From an uncultured Prevotella sp. (lineage in GTDB: Bacteria > Bacteroidota > Bacteroidia > Bacteroidales > Bacteroidaceae): a stretch of DNA of 15,281 nt. The number at the start of each line of letters is the position of its first letter. Position 1 is the first letter of the stretch. The stretch is from positions 1 through 15,281 of the forward strand of contig UQPD01000049.1 of NCBI GenBank assembly GCA_900542795.1, written 5' to 3'. This document shows positions 6,559 through 14,600 of the stretch, in pieces. Position numbers and translations under genes: made by a program. The notes under the pieces are model-generated. The model ran no database searches and was not told the origin of the DNA. It saw nothing but the letters and a program-made list of their open reading frames with translations.

Positions 6559-8328
6559 ATGTATAAACAAACATTTAAGAAGTTCTCGCTGTTATGGAGC
6601 TTGATGTGCTTAGCGATTGTTTTGCAAGCACAGATACCAGCGGACTATTATGATGGTGCTAAAGGTGCTAAAGGTAGCAACTTGAAGACAGCACTTTTTA
6701 AAATTGTGTCTGGGCACAAAGCACTGTCGTATGACGACTTGTGGAATGCCTATAAAACAACTGACGTGCGTAGCGATGGTAAAATTTGGGACATGTATTC
6801 AAGCAAAACCAACTACAGCGTCAACGACCACGGTGGTGGTTATCGTAAGGAGGGCGATATGTTTAACCGCGAACATTCTTTCCCCAAAAGTTGGTTCAAT
6901 GATGCCAAACCCATGTATACCGACCTTTTCCACCTTTATCCAACTGATGGCTATGTTAACGGACGCCGTAGCAATTATCCCTATGGAGAAAATAATGGTG
7001 AAATTTATAGTTCGGCAGATGGCTTTAGCAAATTAGGAAAATGCACAACCGAAGGTTATTCGGGTACAGTGTTTGAACCTAACGACGAGTATAAAGGCGA
7101 TCTTGCACGTACTTATTTCTATATGGCAACAGCCTACGAGGATCGCATCTCAAGTTGGAGTTCGCCCATGCTTTCGGGCAATGCCTATCCCGCCTATGCC
7201 AAATGGGTGGTTAACATGTTGTTGCGTTGGGCAAAGGAGGATCCTGTAAGTCAAAAGGAAATTGACCGCAACAATGCTGTTTATAAAATCCAACACAACC
7301 GCAACCCCTTTATCGACTACCCAGGTTTAGAGCAATATGTGTGGGGCGCACAGACTAGCACAGCCTTTGATCCTGACAATTACGAAGGCGGCACAGGTGG
7401 CGGTGGTGTAACACCTCCTAATCCTCCTGTACCCTCTGTTGTAGGGGTACCCACCTTCTCACCAGCAGCAGGCGTTGTAACAAAGGGTAGCACTGTGACC
7501 ATTTCAACTCCAACCAAGGGGGCTACAATCTACTACACCGTTAACGCAGGCGAACTCAAAACTGCTTTCGAGAAGGCAGAGGTTGTAATCAACGAAAATA
7601 CGACCATAAAGGCCTACAGCATGTTAGGCGAGAACAAGAGTAACGAGGTAGTTGCCACTTACACTGTTGTTACACAGCCCACAGAGGGTGAGAATGTTTA
7701 TGTGCTCACAACCGATGCATCATCGCTCGCAGCAGGCACCAAGTTCCTTATTGTCTGCACCAGTCAGCAAAAAGCTCTCTCTGCAGCAGCAACTAAGGGA
7801 AAATTTCGTCAACCAGCATCCGTAAGCATTGCTGCAGACCATAGCATCGCCGCAACAATCGTAAATTCTGACTCTCATGAACTCTATCCTGTAGAACTCA
7901 CTTTGGTGGGAACATCAGATGCTTGGAGCATTTTGGATGCAGCAACTCACACCTATTTGGCAATTGAGAAAAATGCCAATGCTCTTTCATCAATAGCTAA
8001 TAACACAAATCTCAATGCGCAGTGGACCATCTCAATCTCTGATAAGGAGGCAACCATTACGAATTGTGAATACACAGCGCGTAGCATTCGTTACAACAAA
8101 GAGCAACCGCGTTTTTCAACCTACACAGCCAATCAGCAGCCTGTGCAGATTTATGTATCGGCAGCCAGCACCTCGTTGTTGCAGCCTGCAACGTCTGTTC
8201 AGCAACACGTAATTGTTTACGATCTTAACGGACAATTTGTGCGTGTAGCAAGTAGCATCAATGATGCATTTACAGGGCTTCCTGCAGGTTTATATATTGT
8301 CAACGGAAAGAAAGTGCTCGTACGTTGA
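6559..8328 (+). CDS. Secreted endonuclease I family nuclease with T9SS sorting domain
   Basis: Predicted exported non-specific nuclease of 589 residues. A signal peptide (cleavage after QAQ, ~25) precedes an endonuclease I domain (~26-263). This contains FNREHSFPKSWF with likely general base His106 and metal ligand Glu105, YTDLFHLYPTDGYVNGRRSN with likely metal ligand Asn134, and the closing HNRNPFIDYP. A Gly/Pro linker (~277-293) follows, then a chitobiase C-terminal-type beta domain (~296-371; TIYYTVN, TTIKAYSMLGENKSNEV). Next is a beta-rich module of no known function (~378-535) and a type A T9SS sorting domain (~540-589; YDLNGQFVRV, GLPAGLYIVNG). The protein should cross the outer membrane by T9SS and be cleaved and anchored by PorU, encoded nearby. 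It is a monocistronic gene with its own promoter and terminator. DNA scavenging or degradation of extracellular DNA are likely roles. Confidence 0.9.
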   Translation: MYKQTFKKFSLLWSLMCLAIVLQAQIPADYYDGAKGAKGSNLKTALFKIVSGHKALSYDDLWNAYKTTDVRSDGKIWDMYSSKTNYSVNDHGGGYRKEGDMFNREHSFPKSWFNDAKPMYTDLFHLYPTDGYVNGRRSNYPYGENNGEIYSSADGFSKLGKCTTEGYSGTVFEPNDEYKGDLARTYFYMATAYEDRISSWSSPMLSGNAYPAYAKWVVNMLLRWAKEDPVSQKEIDRNNAVYKIQHNRNPFIDYPGLEQYVWGAQTSTAFDPDNYEGGTGGGGVTPPNPPVPSVVGVPTFSPAAGVVTKGSTVTISTPTKGATIYYTVNAGELKTAFEKAEVVINENTTIKAYSMLGENKSNEVVATYTVVTQPTEGENVYVLTTDASSLAAGTKFLIVCTSQQKALSAAATKGKFRQPASVSIAADHSIAATIVNSDSHELYPVELTLVGTSDAWSILDAATHTYLAIEKNANALSSIANNTNLNAQWTISISDKEATITNCEYTARSIRYNKEQPRFSTYTANQQPVQIYVSAASTSLLQPATSVQQHVIVYDLNGQFVRVASSINDAFTGLPAGLYIVNGKKVLVR

Positions 8329-8363
8329 TTTTACTATTACCCCTCTATTTTATAAGTATAATT

Positions 8364-8402
8364 TGGGAGACAACGAATTACTCCGTTGTCTCCCATTTTT
8401 TT
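8364..8402 (+). terminator. Rho-independent terminator of the nuclease gene
   Basis: TGGGAGACAACG (8364-8375) and CGTTGTCTCCCA (8384-8395) form a perfect 12-bp stem with an 8-nt loop, followed by seven T. It lies 36 nt after the nuclease stop codon. This is a textbook intrinsic terminator. Confidence 0.92.
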
Positions 8403-8477
8403 GGTATTTGTGTGTTGCATGATGTTTAGGTCGCTAATTTCGTTTTTACTTGTTTACTAGGAGAATACTTCGTGTTT

Positions 8478-8599
8478 GATTAACTCGTACATGTTTATCG
8501 ATAGACTTGAAAAGGGAATATTGAACACGGATTTTACTGATTGTACTAATTCTATTCTCCTCGGATTGAAAAGAATGAAAAGGGGGATTGTTTTCTGCA
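8478..8599. repeat. Dispersed intergenic repeat, copy 2
   Basis: Aligns with 321-441 in the same orientation with one 1-nt difference in length. The left edge is a single 22-nt GATTAAC unit (8478-8499) followed by GATAGAC, exactly as in copy 1. The closing 10-bp stem seen in copy 1 is not preserved here, but the small ATTCT (8549-8553)/AGAAT (8572-8576) stem is, with a compensated T-A pair in place of C-G. Confidence 0.75.
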
Positions 8600-8716
8600 G
8601 CAGTATGGAGATTTTTATTGGTTTCACATGTAGTCACTCAAGGACTATGGCATTCTTAGATAGATTTATTGATGAGTCGTTTTGCATAGTTGTATAAGCA
8701 AGTTAACCAATAGAAT

Positions 8717-8870
8717 TGCCTAATCAGTACCATATAAGTGTTACTGGAGTTTTATTTAATTGAAACTCCAGTACCAGCTAACTGAAACTGCAGTACCAGA
8801 TATATGGTACTAAAAGAGGTACTGAGTGTAATAGGAATGCATAAAAGAATTGGTACTATTTTAGCAATAA
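8717..8870. repeat. 22-nt phased repeats with GGTACT/AGTACC core
   Basis: TGAAACT(C/G)CAGTACCAG occurs at 8761-8777 and 8783-8799, exactly 22 nt apart with one mismatch. AGTACC also occurs at 8726, which is 44 nt (2 x 22) before the next. GGTACT follows at 8806, 8818 and 8852. Two perfect palindromes overlap the block: TACTGGAGTTT/AAACTCCAGTA (8742-8752, 8763-8773) and AGTACCA/TGGTACT (8792-8798, 8805-8811). Six copies of a 6-mer in ~130 bp suggest clustered binding sites or worn palindromic elements. Confidence 0.6.
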
Positions 8871-8936
8871 AAACAATATGACATCAAACTGTATAAAAAA
8901 AGGCACTATGTTGAGTACATAAACAACGAAATTATT

Positions 8937-8974
8937 CGCGCCAGCTTCATCTCTAACAGAGTGAGGCTGGCGCG
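8937..8974 (-). terminator. Strong hairpin, possible ispF terminator
   Basis: CGCGCCAGC (8937-8945) and GCTGGCGCG (8966-8974) pair perfectly, and an inner CTCT/AGAG stem with a wobble pair and a bulge extends this to about 17 bp. On the minus strand it comes 80 nt after the ispF stop and is followed by AATAATTTCG, a weak U-tract. The right arm contains GAGTGAGGCTG, whose reverse complement recurs at 108-118. Confidence 0.5.
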
Positions 8975-9053
8975 TAAATAGTTGTAAATATCAAATTAAG
9001 GGAAACTTGAGTAACAAATAATAGTTAAGTTCTGGTTTTATCTGGGGCAAATT

Positions 9054-9536
9054 CTATTCCTTGCCAATCAGCACCACGGCATAGGCAGAGATGCCTTCTT
9101 CGCGTCCGGTAAAGCCAAGGTGTTCGGTGGTGGTAGCTTTGATGCTAACATCGTCAGTGCTGACACCCATAAGTGGTGCAAGACATGCCTTCATGGCAGG
9201 GACATGCGGATTGAGTTTAGGACGTTCGGCACATACTGTTGCATCCACATTGCCTACATGCCACCCTTTTTCAGCTAACAACGCAACGGTGCGCTGAAGC
9301 AAAATTTTGCTATCGGCTCCCTTATACTCGGGCGCGGTGTCGGGAAAGTGGTAGCCTATGTCGCGCATGTTGGCAGCTCCTAAGAGTGCATCACAAATGG
9401 CGTGAATCAGTACGTCGGCATCGCTGTGACCCAAAAGTCCCAAGGTATGCTCAATTTTTATGCCGCCTAGCCAAAGCTCGCGGTCGGGCACAAGACGATG
9501 TACGTCGTAGCCCATTCCTACTCTAATCTTTATCAT
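9054..9536 (-). CDS. ispF: 2-C-methyl-D-erythritol 2,4-cyclodiphosphate synthase
   Basis: Enzyme of the MEP pathway to isoprenoid precursors; it cyclises CDP-methylerythritol 2-phosphate with release of CMP. At 160 residues it has normal length. Expected zinc ligands are Asp11 and His13 in GYDVHRL and His45 in DVLIHAICDALLGAA. HSDAD (37-41), DIGYHFPDT and the ATTTEHLGFTGREEG nucleotide-binding stretch are all present. Its ATG overlaps the porV stop in ATGA (9533-9536), so translation is probably coupled to porV. As I recall, this pairing with porV is also found in Porphyromonas gingivalis, although the functions are unrelated. Confidence 0.97.
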   Translation of the reverse strand: MIKIRVGMGYDVHRLVPDRELWLGGIKIEHTLGLLGHSDADVLIHAICDALLGAANMRDIGYHFPDTAPEYKGADSKILLQRTVALLAEKGWHVGNVDATVCAERPKLNPHVPAMKACLAPLMGVSTDDVSIKATTTEHLGFTGREEGISAYAVVLIGKE

Positions 9537-10738
9537 TTGCGTCGTCCAAATAAGTCGCGAATTCCGTCCATGTCGAACGAGAGTGAAACGCGAAGGGTTT
9601 GATCAAGAGGGTTAGAAGCTGAGGTGGCGATAACGTAGCCAGCATCAATAGCCAATACATTCATGCGGAAACCAGCACCTACGGTGGCATATTTGCGGTT
9701 GCCTTGCATTTCGCTTTCGTGGTGATAACCTGCACGGAGTGTAAATTTATCGTTGTAAGTGTATTCGGCACCTATACTCCAGTTTATTTCTTCCATTTCG
9801 CCTTTAAATCCACGTTCAGAATCGCCAAACGATGAGAAAATGCCACTGATGGACGACTTATTGTAATATTCGTTGTTAAGTCGCTCTTGGTAGTCCTCGT
9901 CTAATTCATCGGGCTTTTGCAAGGGCATTGTGGGGACTAAGAGTTTGTTGGCATCTGCGCTAAAGCTGATGCGGTTGTACTCGTTGAGTGGTATCAGGTA
10001 GCTTAAACCCAAACGGAGATTGGTGGGGATGAAGTAAGAGCGGTCATCACCATACGATATTTTGCTACCAATGTTGTTGATGTTTAAACCCCAAGCGAGC
10101 TGGCACTCGCGCTGTCCCATCATGAGGTAGGTGTTGTAGTAGAGCGCAATGTCGGCTGCAAAAGCTGAACCTGCAGTGGAGTTGTCGTCGTAGTGCCCCG
10201 TAATGTCAGAGTAGATGTAGCGCAAGCCTACGGCAGCTGAGAACTTCTCGCTCAACATGCGCGAGTAAGCGGCATCGAAACTCATTTCATAGGGCTTAAC
10301 GGTAATGCCTTGGCTACCCTCAACATCGCCTAAGGTGAAGTAGCGTAGTGAGGCACTGAGGGCTTGGTAGTCGCCCAAGCGTACATAGCCAGCGGCATTG
10401 AGCAAGGCAATGCCTGTGGTGAGTTTGCGCAACCAAGGTGTGTAGTTGAGTGCAAATCCTGCACGCGAGATGGTGAAGGGGTATTTGGCTGGATTCCAGA
10501 ATTGTGAGTGTACATCGGGGTCGGTGGCTGCACCCACATCGCCCATACCGCCAGCACGTGCATCGGGAGCAATGCCGAGTGAGACAACTGCTGTGCGAAC
10601 GGGGTTAAATTGGTCGCGTATATCGTCGTCGGCATAACTTGTGGCTGTTGAGCCTACCCAAGCAAGGAATAGGGCACTTGCTAAGGGGATGGCTCGGTTA
10701 TGTTGTGACTTAAAGCCAGGTAATTTGCGAACTTGCAT
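9533..10738 (-). CDS. porV: T9SS outer-membrane shuttle protein PorV (LptO)
   Basis: Outer-membrane beta-barrel of the FadL-like PorV family that carries T9SS cargo from the translocon to the PorU attachment complex. The signal peptide ends near SYA (36). The N-terminal mature stretch VVSLGIAPDARAGGMGDVGAATDPDVHSQFWNPAKYPF carries the family's landmarks, notably APDARAGGMGD and WNPAKY. The remainder alternates amphipathic strands and ends in a barrel-closing segment rich in aromatic and aliphatic residues (LRVSLSFDMDGIRDLFGRRK). At 401 residues it is of usual length. It lies 10 nt after the porU stop and overlaps ispF by 4 nt, so all three are probably one transcript. Confidence 0.94.
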   Translation of the reverse strand: MQVRKLPGFKSQHNRAIPLASALFLAWVGSTATSYADDDIRDQFNPVRTAVVSLGIAPDARAGGMGDVGAATDPDVHSQFWNPAKYPFTISRAGFALNYTPWLRKLTTGIALLNAAGYVRLGDYQALSASLRYFTLGDVEGSQGITVKPYEMSFDAAYSRMLSEKFSAAVGLRYIYSDITGHYDDNSTAGSAFAADIALYYNTYLMMGQRECQLAWGLNINNIGSKISYGDDRSYFIPTNLRLGLSYLIPLNEYNRISFSADANKLLVPTMPLQKPDELDEDYQERLNNEYYNKSSISGIFSSFGDSERGFKGEMEEINWSIGAEYTYNDKFTLRAGYHHESEMQGNRKYATVGAGFRMNVLAIDAGYVIATSASNPLDQTLRVSLSFDMDGIRDLFGRRK

Positions 10739-10748
10739 ATTTTTGTGT

Positions 10749-13700
10749 TTATTTTATAATCAGTTTTTTTGTTTTGGTGTGGCTTTTACCCATTTTACTA
10801 CGATAGAGGTAGACACCTGCGGGTAGGGGACTACCAGCGTAGTCGGTTTGGTTCCAATCTACGGCATTGTATTGGTTGCCAGCGGGGAGTGTGCTTTCGT
10901 TGTGCCACACGCGCATGCCTGTTAGGTTGTAGACCTCGGTAAGGATGTTTCTCGCTTCGGTGAGATTCTGTCCCATCTTGTAGTTGGTGATGAAGCGCGT
11001 AGTTGCTGATAAGGGCACTGCAATTACATCGAAATCGGCAGTGGCATTGCCCCCTTCTTGCACGTTAAATGTGAGTGTGGCAGTTGTGGCATTGCCAAAA
11101 ACATCCCACACGCGGAGCGAGGCGGTGTGTCTGCCTACTTGGAGTGCGCTGAGAGGGTATTGCAAAGTGCCTTGCATGTAGGAACCGTAGTCGAAGGTGA
11201 AGTAATCATTCACCACTATGCTTTGGTCTCTGCGACCATCAAACCACAATTCCATGTCGTGTCCGAGGTTACCCGTCATCATGGAGATGCCTGTGGAGTC
11301 GGTTACCGAAGCATAGAGAGTAGCCGAGGTGCCGATGATGCCCCCATCGGGGAAGTCGGGGTTGCCTATATAGAGGTAGACGTTAGGACCTAAAGTGTCA
11401 GCTTGAGCAAGCTGTGTGCTACTATTTATGCAGAAGTTTGAGAATTGTCCGTTATAGTGTGCTTTGGTGCTGTCTTGTTCGGTGTAGAGCGAGAGCAAAC
11501 ACTTGTTGGGCGAGAAGGTGGTGCCACGCGGAATGATGGTTTCGATGGTAAAGCGTCCTGCAGAGACTTTCACTTTACCCTCGAAGAGGGTTTGCGTGTA
11601 GTCATCGTATTGGTAGTCGGCTGCCGAACTGTTGCCGTAGCCCTTGCACACGATGTGTTGTTTGGGGGCAAAGAGTGTGGCGTAGAGTGTGCCGTTAAAG
11701 TTGGTGTCGGGGGTCTGTGCAGCTTCGGTAGCATTGACATAGCCCGAGAATGTTACTTTACCGCCTACTGGGATATTGGTCACCGCTGTGCTGTTGGCAT
11801 TTTGCCCATTGATGCTGTCGATGTAAACACCCTTTTCGGCGTATGCCAAAATGATGGCAGGGTCGCCCAAAAGGGCATATTTCATCTTGTTGCGTGAGGA
11901 GTCGTAGCCAATGGTGTTGACGATACCTGACGAACCGCCTACGAGTTCCACTTTGGTGCGACGTAGCGCATCGCCTATGCTGTAACGTTTTCCGTTCTCG
12001 TCTTTAGCAAAGAGGTGCTTAATGAGTCCTCGGTTAAGCGAGCGGTTGTAATTGGCAAATACCGAACGTGAGGCGCAAATTACGCCCAATGAACCTCCTT
12101 CGGTATTGTAGATTACATTACGACCGATGTCGTTGCGCGATTGGTCGTAAGGGGTAATTTCGCATGAGGCAAAAATCCACAAGGGCAATGTGGCACTTTT
12201 GTTTTTTGAGAAATCTTCTTTATCGAGTAAGAAGGAGTGCGATAAGCGGTCGGGACTTCCGTGTCCGTTGTAGTTGAAGATTAAGGCCCCTGTTTGCATA
12301 GCACGTAGGATGCGGCTTGTGGCTTCGGGGAAGGTTGTGCCTTTAGCCTCGTAGGTGGCTTCGTAGGCATCGGGGAAGACGCGGCGCAACATAAAGGCAT
12401 CGTTGGCGGAGGCTGTTACTTGTTTGCAAACTGTTTCGGCATCTTGCATGTGGAGGTTGTTGTCACCTACATCGCCAATTGCCCACATGCGGTTTTGCCA
12501 AGCACCTGGTTCACGATTGAAGAGGTAGCGTTGGGTTTTGTCGACAAGTTGTTTGGCTTCTTCTTCGGTGGTACATATAAAGCGTCCCACACCCAGGTCT
12601 ATTTTTTCGTAGGTGATGTTTGCACCTTCGTTGTCGTCGAGCAGTGCATAGTAGTCGTCTGTGACAAAATCATTCAGACTGCCAATGCCATACGTGCCAC
12701 TGTCGTTTTCGGTAGAGCTGCGTTCGTATGCCAACAGGTAGTTGTCGGGATTTTCTTTTTTCCACTCACTGGTAATCATGCGGTTATCATAGGCACAGTT
12801 GCCAAACAACAGTAAGTAGCGCGGGGTGTCGGCAGTAGAGGCTGCTCGGTCGTAGAGCATTTTTAGGTAGCGACGATAAGCAGAAGCATCGGGGGTTCCC
12901 GATGAAAATTCATTGTATATTTGGTCGGCTCGTACCACTTTTACACGCAAATTTTGTGCTTCGCGGTGTAGCTTTGCCAGACGTTCGGCTTGTGCTGTAA
13001 GTTTGCCTGAGGCGGGCACAATAATCACGTAGTCGTAGGTACTGTCGGCATGCAAGTCTTGATTTTCGATGTTGCCTACGATGGTTGGTGTGTCGTAGCT
13101 TTTTTCGATATCAGCAATAACAAAGCGCTTGGTGCCATCGGCAGCTGTGGCTTTGTAGGTGCCGTTTTCAAGTGTGCCAGGTAGCTCAGCCATAGAGCTT
13201 TCGGCATCACCAATTTGCCACACGCGGGTATTTGCGGTGGCATTATTGACGTGCAAGGTTACAGCACCTTGTGTAGCGGGGCTGAAGGCTGCAGTGGGGT
13301 TGTTGGCTGAAAGTTGTTGGGTGTAGCTGGCATATAGGTAGCCTAAGTGTCCAGTGGCGGGAGTTACTATGGCTATGTTGGCTGTTTCGCCCACGTTGGC
13401 TGTGAAACTGCCTCGGCAGCCACGTGCTACTTCTTCGGTGCCTATACTGCCTAAGTCTTTGGTTACTTTGGCATTTGTGTCCTCGTTTACTGCAATGAAA
13501 AACTTGTTGGTGGTTGTGCCTGTTTTGCCCGATATGCGATAGGCTATTTGGCAAGGGGCACCCGTGTTGCCTGGCAACTGCATGCGGTAGTATGTACCAT
13601 TTTGTAAGTCTTTCTCATCGAAAAACTCACGACCACCTCCATACCACATATACGTTTCGTTCATGACTAATGCGTGTGCGGTAACGGTGGTGACGTCTTG

Positions 13701-14501
13701 TGCGGTGTTACCAGCCTCGTTAGCAGCGAGCGTGCTGAATGCGGCAGGTGTTTCACCTTCTTGTGCTTCGGTAAGAAAGTAGTAGCTGTATTTTGAGAAT
13801 GTGTTGGTGGTGAACTTTGTGTTGCTTTGGTAGTTTATCACTCCTTCGGCAAAAAAGAGTAGCGAACCACTGCGACGATAAAGTGGTACTTCGTTGAGGT
13901 CGTCGATTAGGGCATCAGATCCTGTGAAGGTGAACTTTTCGTTGAGCAGTCGTCCACCATAGCCATACAGACGCACTTTGTTAGGGTCGTTGAAGCCTGC
14001 TTTTTTAAGTTGGGCATCGGTGAGTTGGTAGATGCCTTCTTTGCTGACGCGTATTTTTACCCATTTGCCAGTGGCAAGTACGGAGTGTTTGGCATAGCGA
14101 TTGATGCGTTCTACACGTTGCATGTTTTGCATTACGCGACGAGTAGCACGGGGGAGTTGCGGACCTTTAATGTAGGGTACGAGGTTATAGTTCTTTACTT
14201 CATACCATGCACCCTTGCGGTTAACGATGGGCACGTAGTCTACTTCGACCCAGGTATCGCCACGGCTCTGTGAAAAGTGTGGGTTGAACTGTACTTGGCT
14301 TTGGGCTTCGAATCCCAAAGCTTGTAATTTAGCCACAGTTTTCTGTGAGAGCTTGGCGTATTCGGGATATTCTATTTTAAAGCATACCGTGTCGGTGGGC
14401 AATAGTTGTCCCATGTTGAACTGAGCTACCTGTTGGTAACTTTGTGCATGCAGACTGGTTGTTGCCCAAAATGCGAGTAGTATGGGGATGCTTTTTCTCA
14501 T
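10749..14501 (-). CDS. porU: T9SS sortase PorU, C25-family cysteine protease
   Basis: Cell-surface gingipain-like protease that removes the C-terminal signal of T9SS cargo and joins the cargo to anionic LPS, working with PorV. It has 1250 residues. The signal peptide ends at HAQ (~20). A long N-terminal region (~21-480) precedes the C25 catalytic domain (~485-890), with His747 in NYNGHGSPD and Cys780 in IFASCEITPYD. The 33-residue His-Cys spacing equals that of RgpB (His211, Cys244). An Ig-like beta region follows, and a retained type A sorting domain ends the protein (~1170-1250; EVYNLTGMRVWHN, PLPAGVYLYRS). The block of T, G and A runs at 14524-14548 lies just upstream of its start. No -33/-7 promoter is visible in the 99-nt gap to the FAH-like gene. 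Confidence 0.95.
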   Translation of the reverse strand: MRKSIPILLAFWATTSLHAQSYQQVAQFNMGQLLPTDTVCFKIEYPEYAKLSQKTVAKLQALGFEAQSQVQFNPHFSQSRGDTWVEVDYVPIVNRKGAWYEVKNYNLVPYIKGPQLPRATRRVMQNMQRVERINRYAKHSVLATGKWVKIRVSKEGIYQLTDAQLKKAGFNDPNKVRLYGYGGRLLNEKFTFTGSDALIDDLNEVPLYRRSGSLLFFAEGVINYQSNTKFTTNTFSKYSYYFLTEAQEGETPAAFSTLAANEAGNTAQDVTTVTAHALVMNETYMWYGGGREFFDEKDLQNGTYYRMQLPGNTGAPCQIAYRISGKTGTTTNKFFIAVNEDTNAKVTKDLGSIGTEEVARGCRGSFTANVGETANIAIVTPATGHLGYLYASYTQQLSANNPTAAFSPATQGAVTLHVNNATANTRVWQIGDAESSMAELPGTLENGTYKATAADGTKRFVIADIEKSYDTPTIVGNIENQDLHADSTYDYVIIVPASGKLTAQAERLAKLHREAQNLRVKVVRADQIYNEFSSGTPDASAYRRYLKMLYDRAASTADTPRYLLLFGNCAYDNRMITSEWKKENPDNYLLAYERSSTENDSGTYGIGSLNDFVTDDYYALLDDNEGANITYEKIDLGVGRFICTTEEEAKQLVDKTQRYLFNREPGAWQNRMWAIGDVGDNNLHMQDAETVCKQVTASANDAFMLRRVFPDAYEATYEAKGTTFPEATSRILRAMQTGALIFNYNGHGSPDRLSHSFLLDKEDFSKNKSATLPLWIFASCEITPYDQSRNDIGRNVIYNTEGGSLGVICASRSVFANYNRSLNRGLIKHLFAKDENGKRYSIGDALRRTKVELVGGSSGIVNTIGYDSSRNKMKYALLGDPAIILAYAEKGVYIDSINGQNANSTAVTNIPVGGKVTFSGYVNATEAAQTPDTNFNGTLYATLFAPKQHIVCKGYGNSSAADYQYDDYTQTLFEGKVKVSAGRFTIETIIPRGTTFSPNKCLLSLYTEQDSTKAHYNGQFSNFCINSSTQLAQADTLGPNVYLYIGNPDFPDGGIIGTSATLYASVTDSTGISMMTGNLGHDMELWFDGRRDQSIVVNDYFTFDYGSYMQGTLQYPLSALQVGRHTASLRVWDVFGNATTATLTFNVQEGGNATADFDVIAVPLSATTRFITNYKMGQNLTEARNILTEVYNLTGMRVWHNESTLPAGNQYNAVDWNQTDYAGSPLPAGVYLYRSKMGKSHTKTKKLIIK

Positions 14502-14523
14502 AATGCTATGGGAAGGGATGTCG

Positions 14524-14548
14524 TTTTTTTTTGGGGGGGGGAAAAAAA
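14524..14548. repeat. T9-G9-A7 homopolymer block upstream of porU
   Basis: Nine T (14524-14532), nine G (14533-14541) and seven A (14542-14548) stand side by side, 23 to 47 nt before the porU ATG. On the coding strand this is T7-C9-A9 within the presumed leader or promoter. Runs of this type are prone to replication slippage. Length error in the assembly is the main alternative. Confidence 0.85.
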
Positions 14549-14600
14549 GGATTTTTAAAAAAATGAATTCCTAAAAAGAATGGTTCCTACCCCCGTTTTT

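Larger units (their letters stand above)
8403..9053. other. Repeat-rich intergenic region between nuclease and ispF genes
   Basis: No convincing gene. It holds dispersed-repeat copy 2 (8478-8599), a 22-nt phased block rich in GGTACT/AGTACC (8717-8870) and a strong hairpin (8937-8974) that may end the ispF transcript. Short open frames on both strands in 8446-8697 cover the dispersed repeat and lack family resemblance. Between 8871 and 8936, and between 8975 and 9053, I see only A/T-rich sequence. Confidence 0.7.

Noticed and set aside
8446..8697. Short open frames on both strands over the dispersed repeat
   Set aside because: The plus-strand frame needs a TTG start, and the matching frame in copy 1 is interrupted by a stop. 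Differences between the copies do not favour third codon positions, so coding is unlikely.
14502..14600. Bacteroidetes -33/-7 promoter for porU
   Set aside because: No CAAAnnTA (minus-strand TAnnTTTG) is present in this gap, so I did not call a promoter; porU may be read from upstream.
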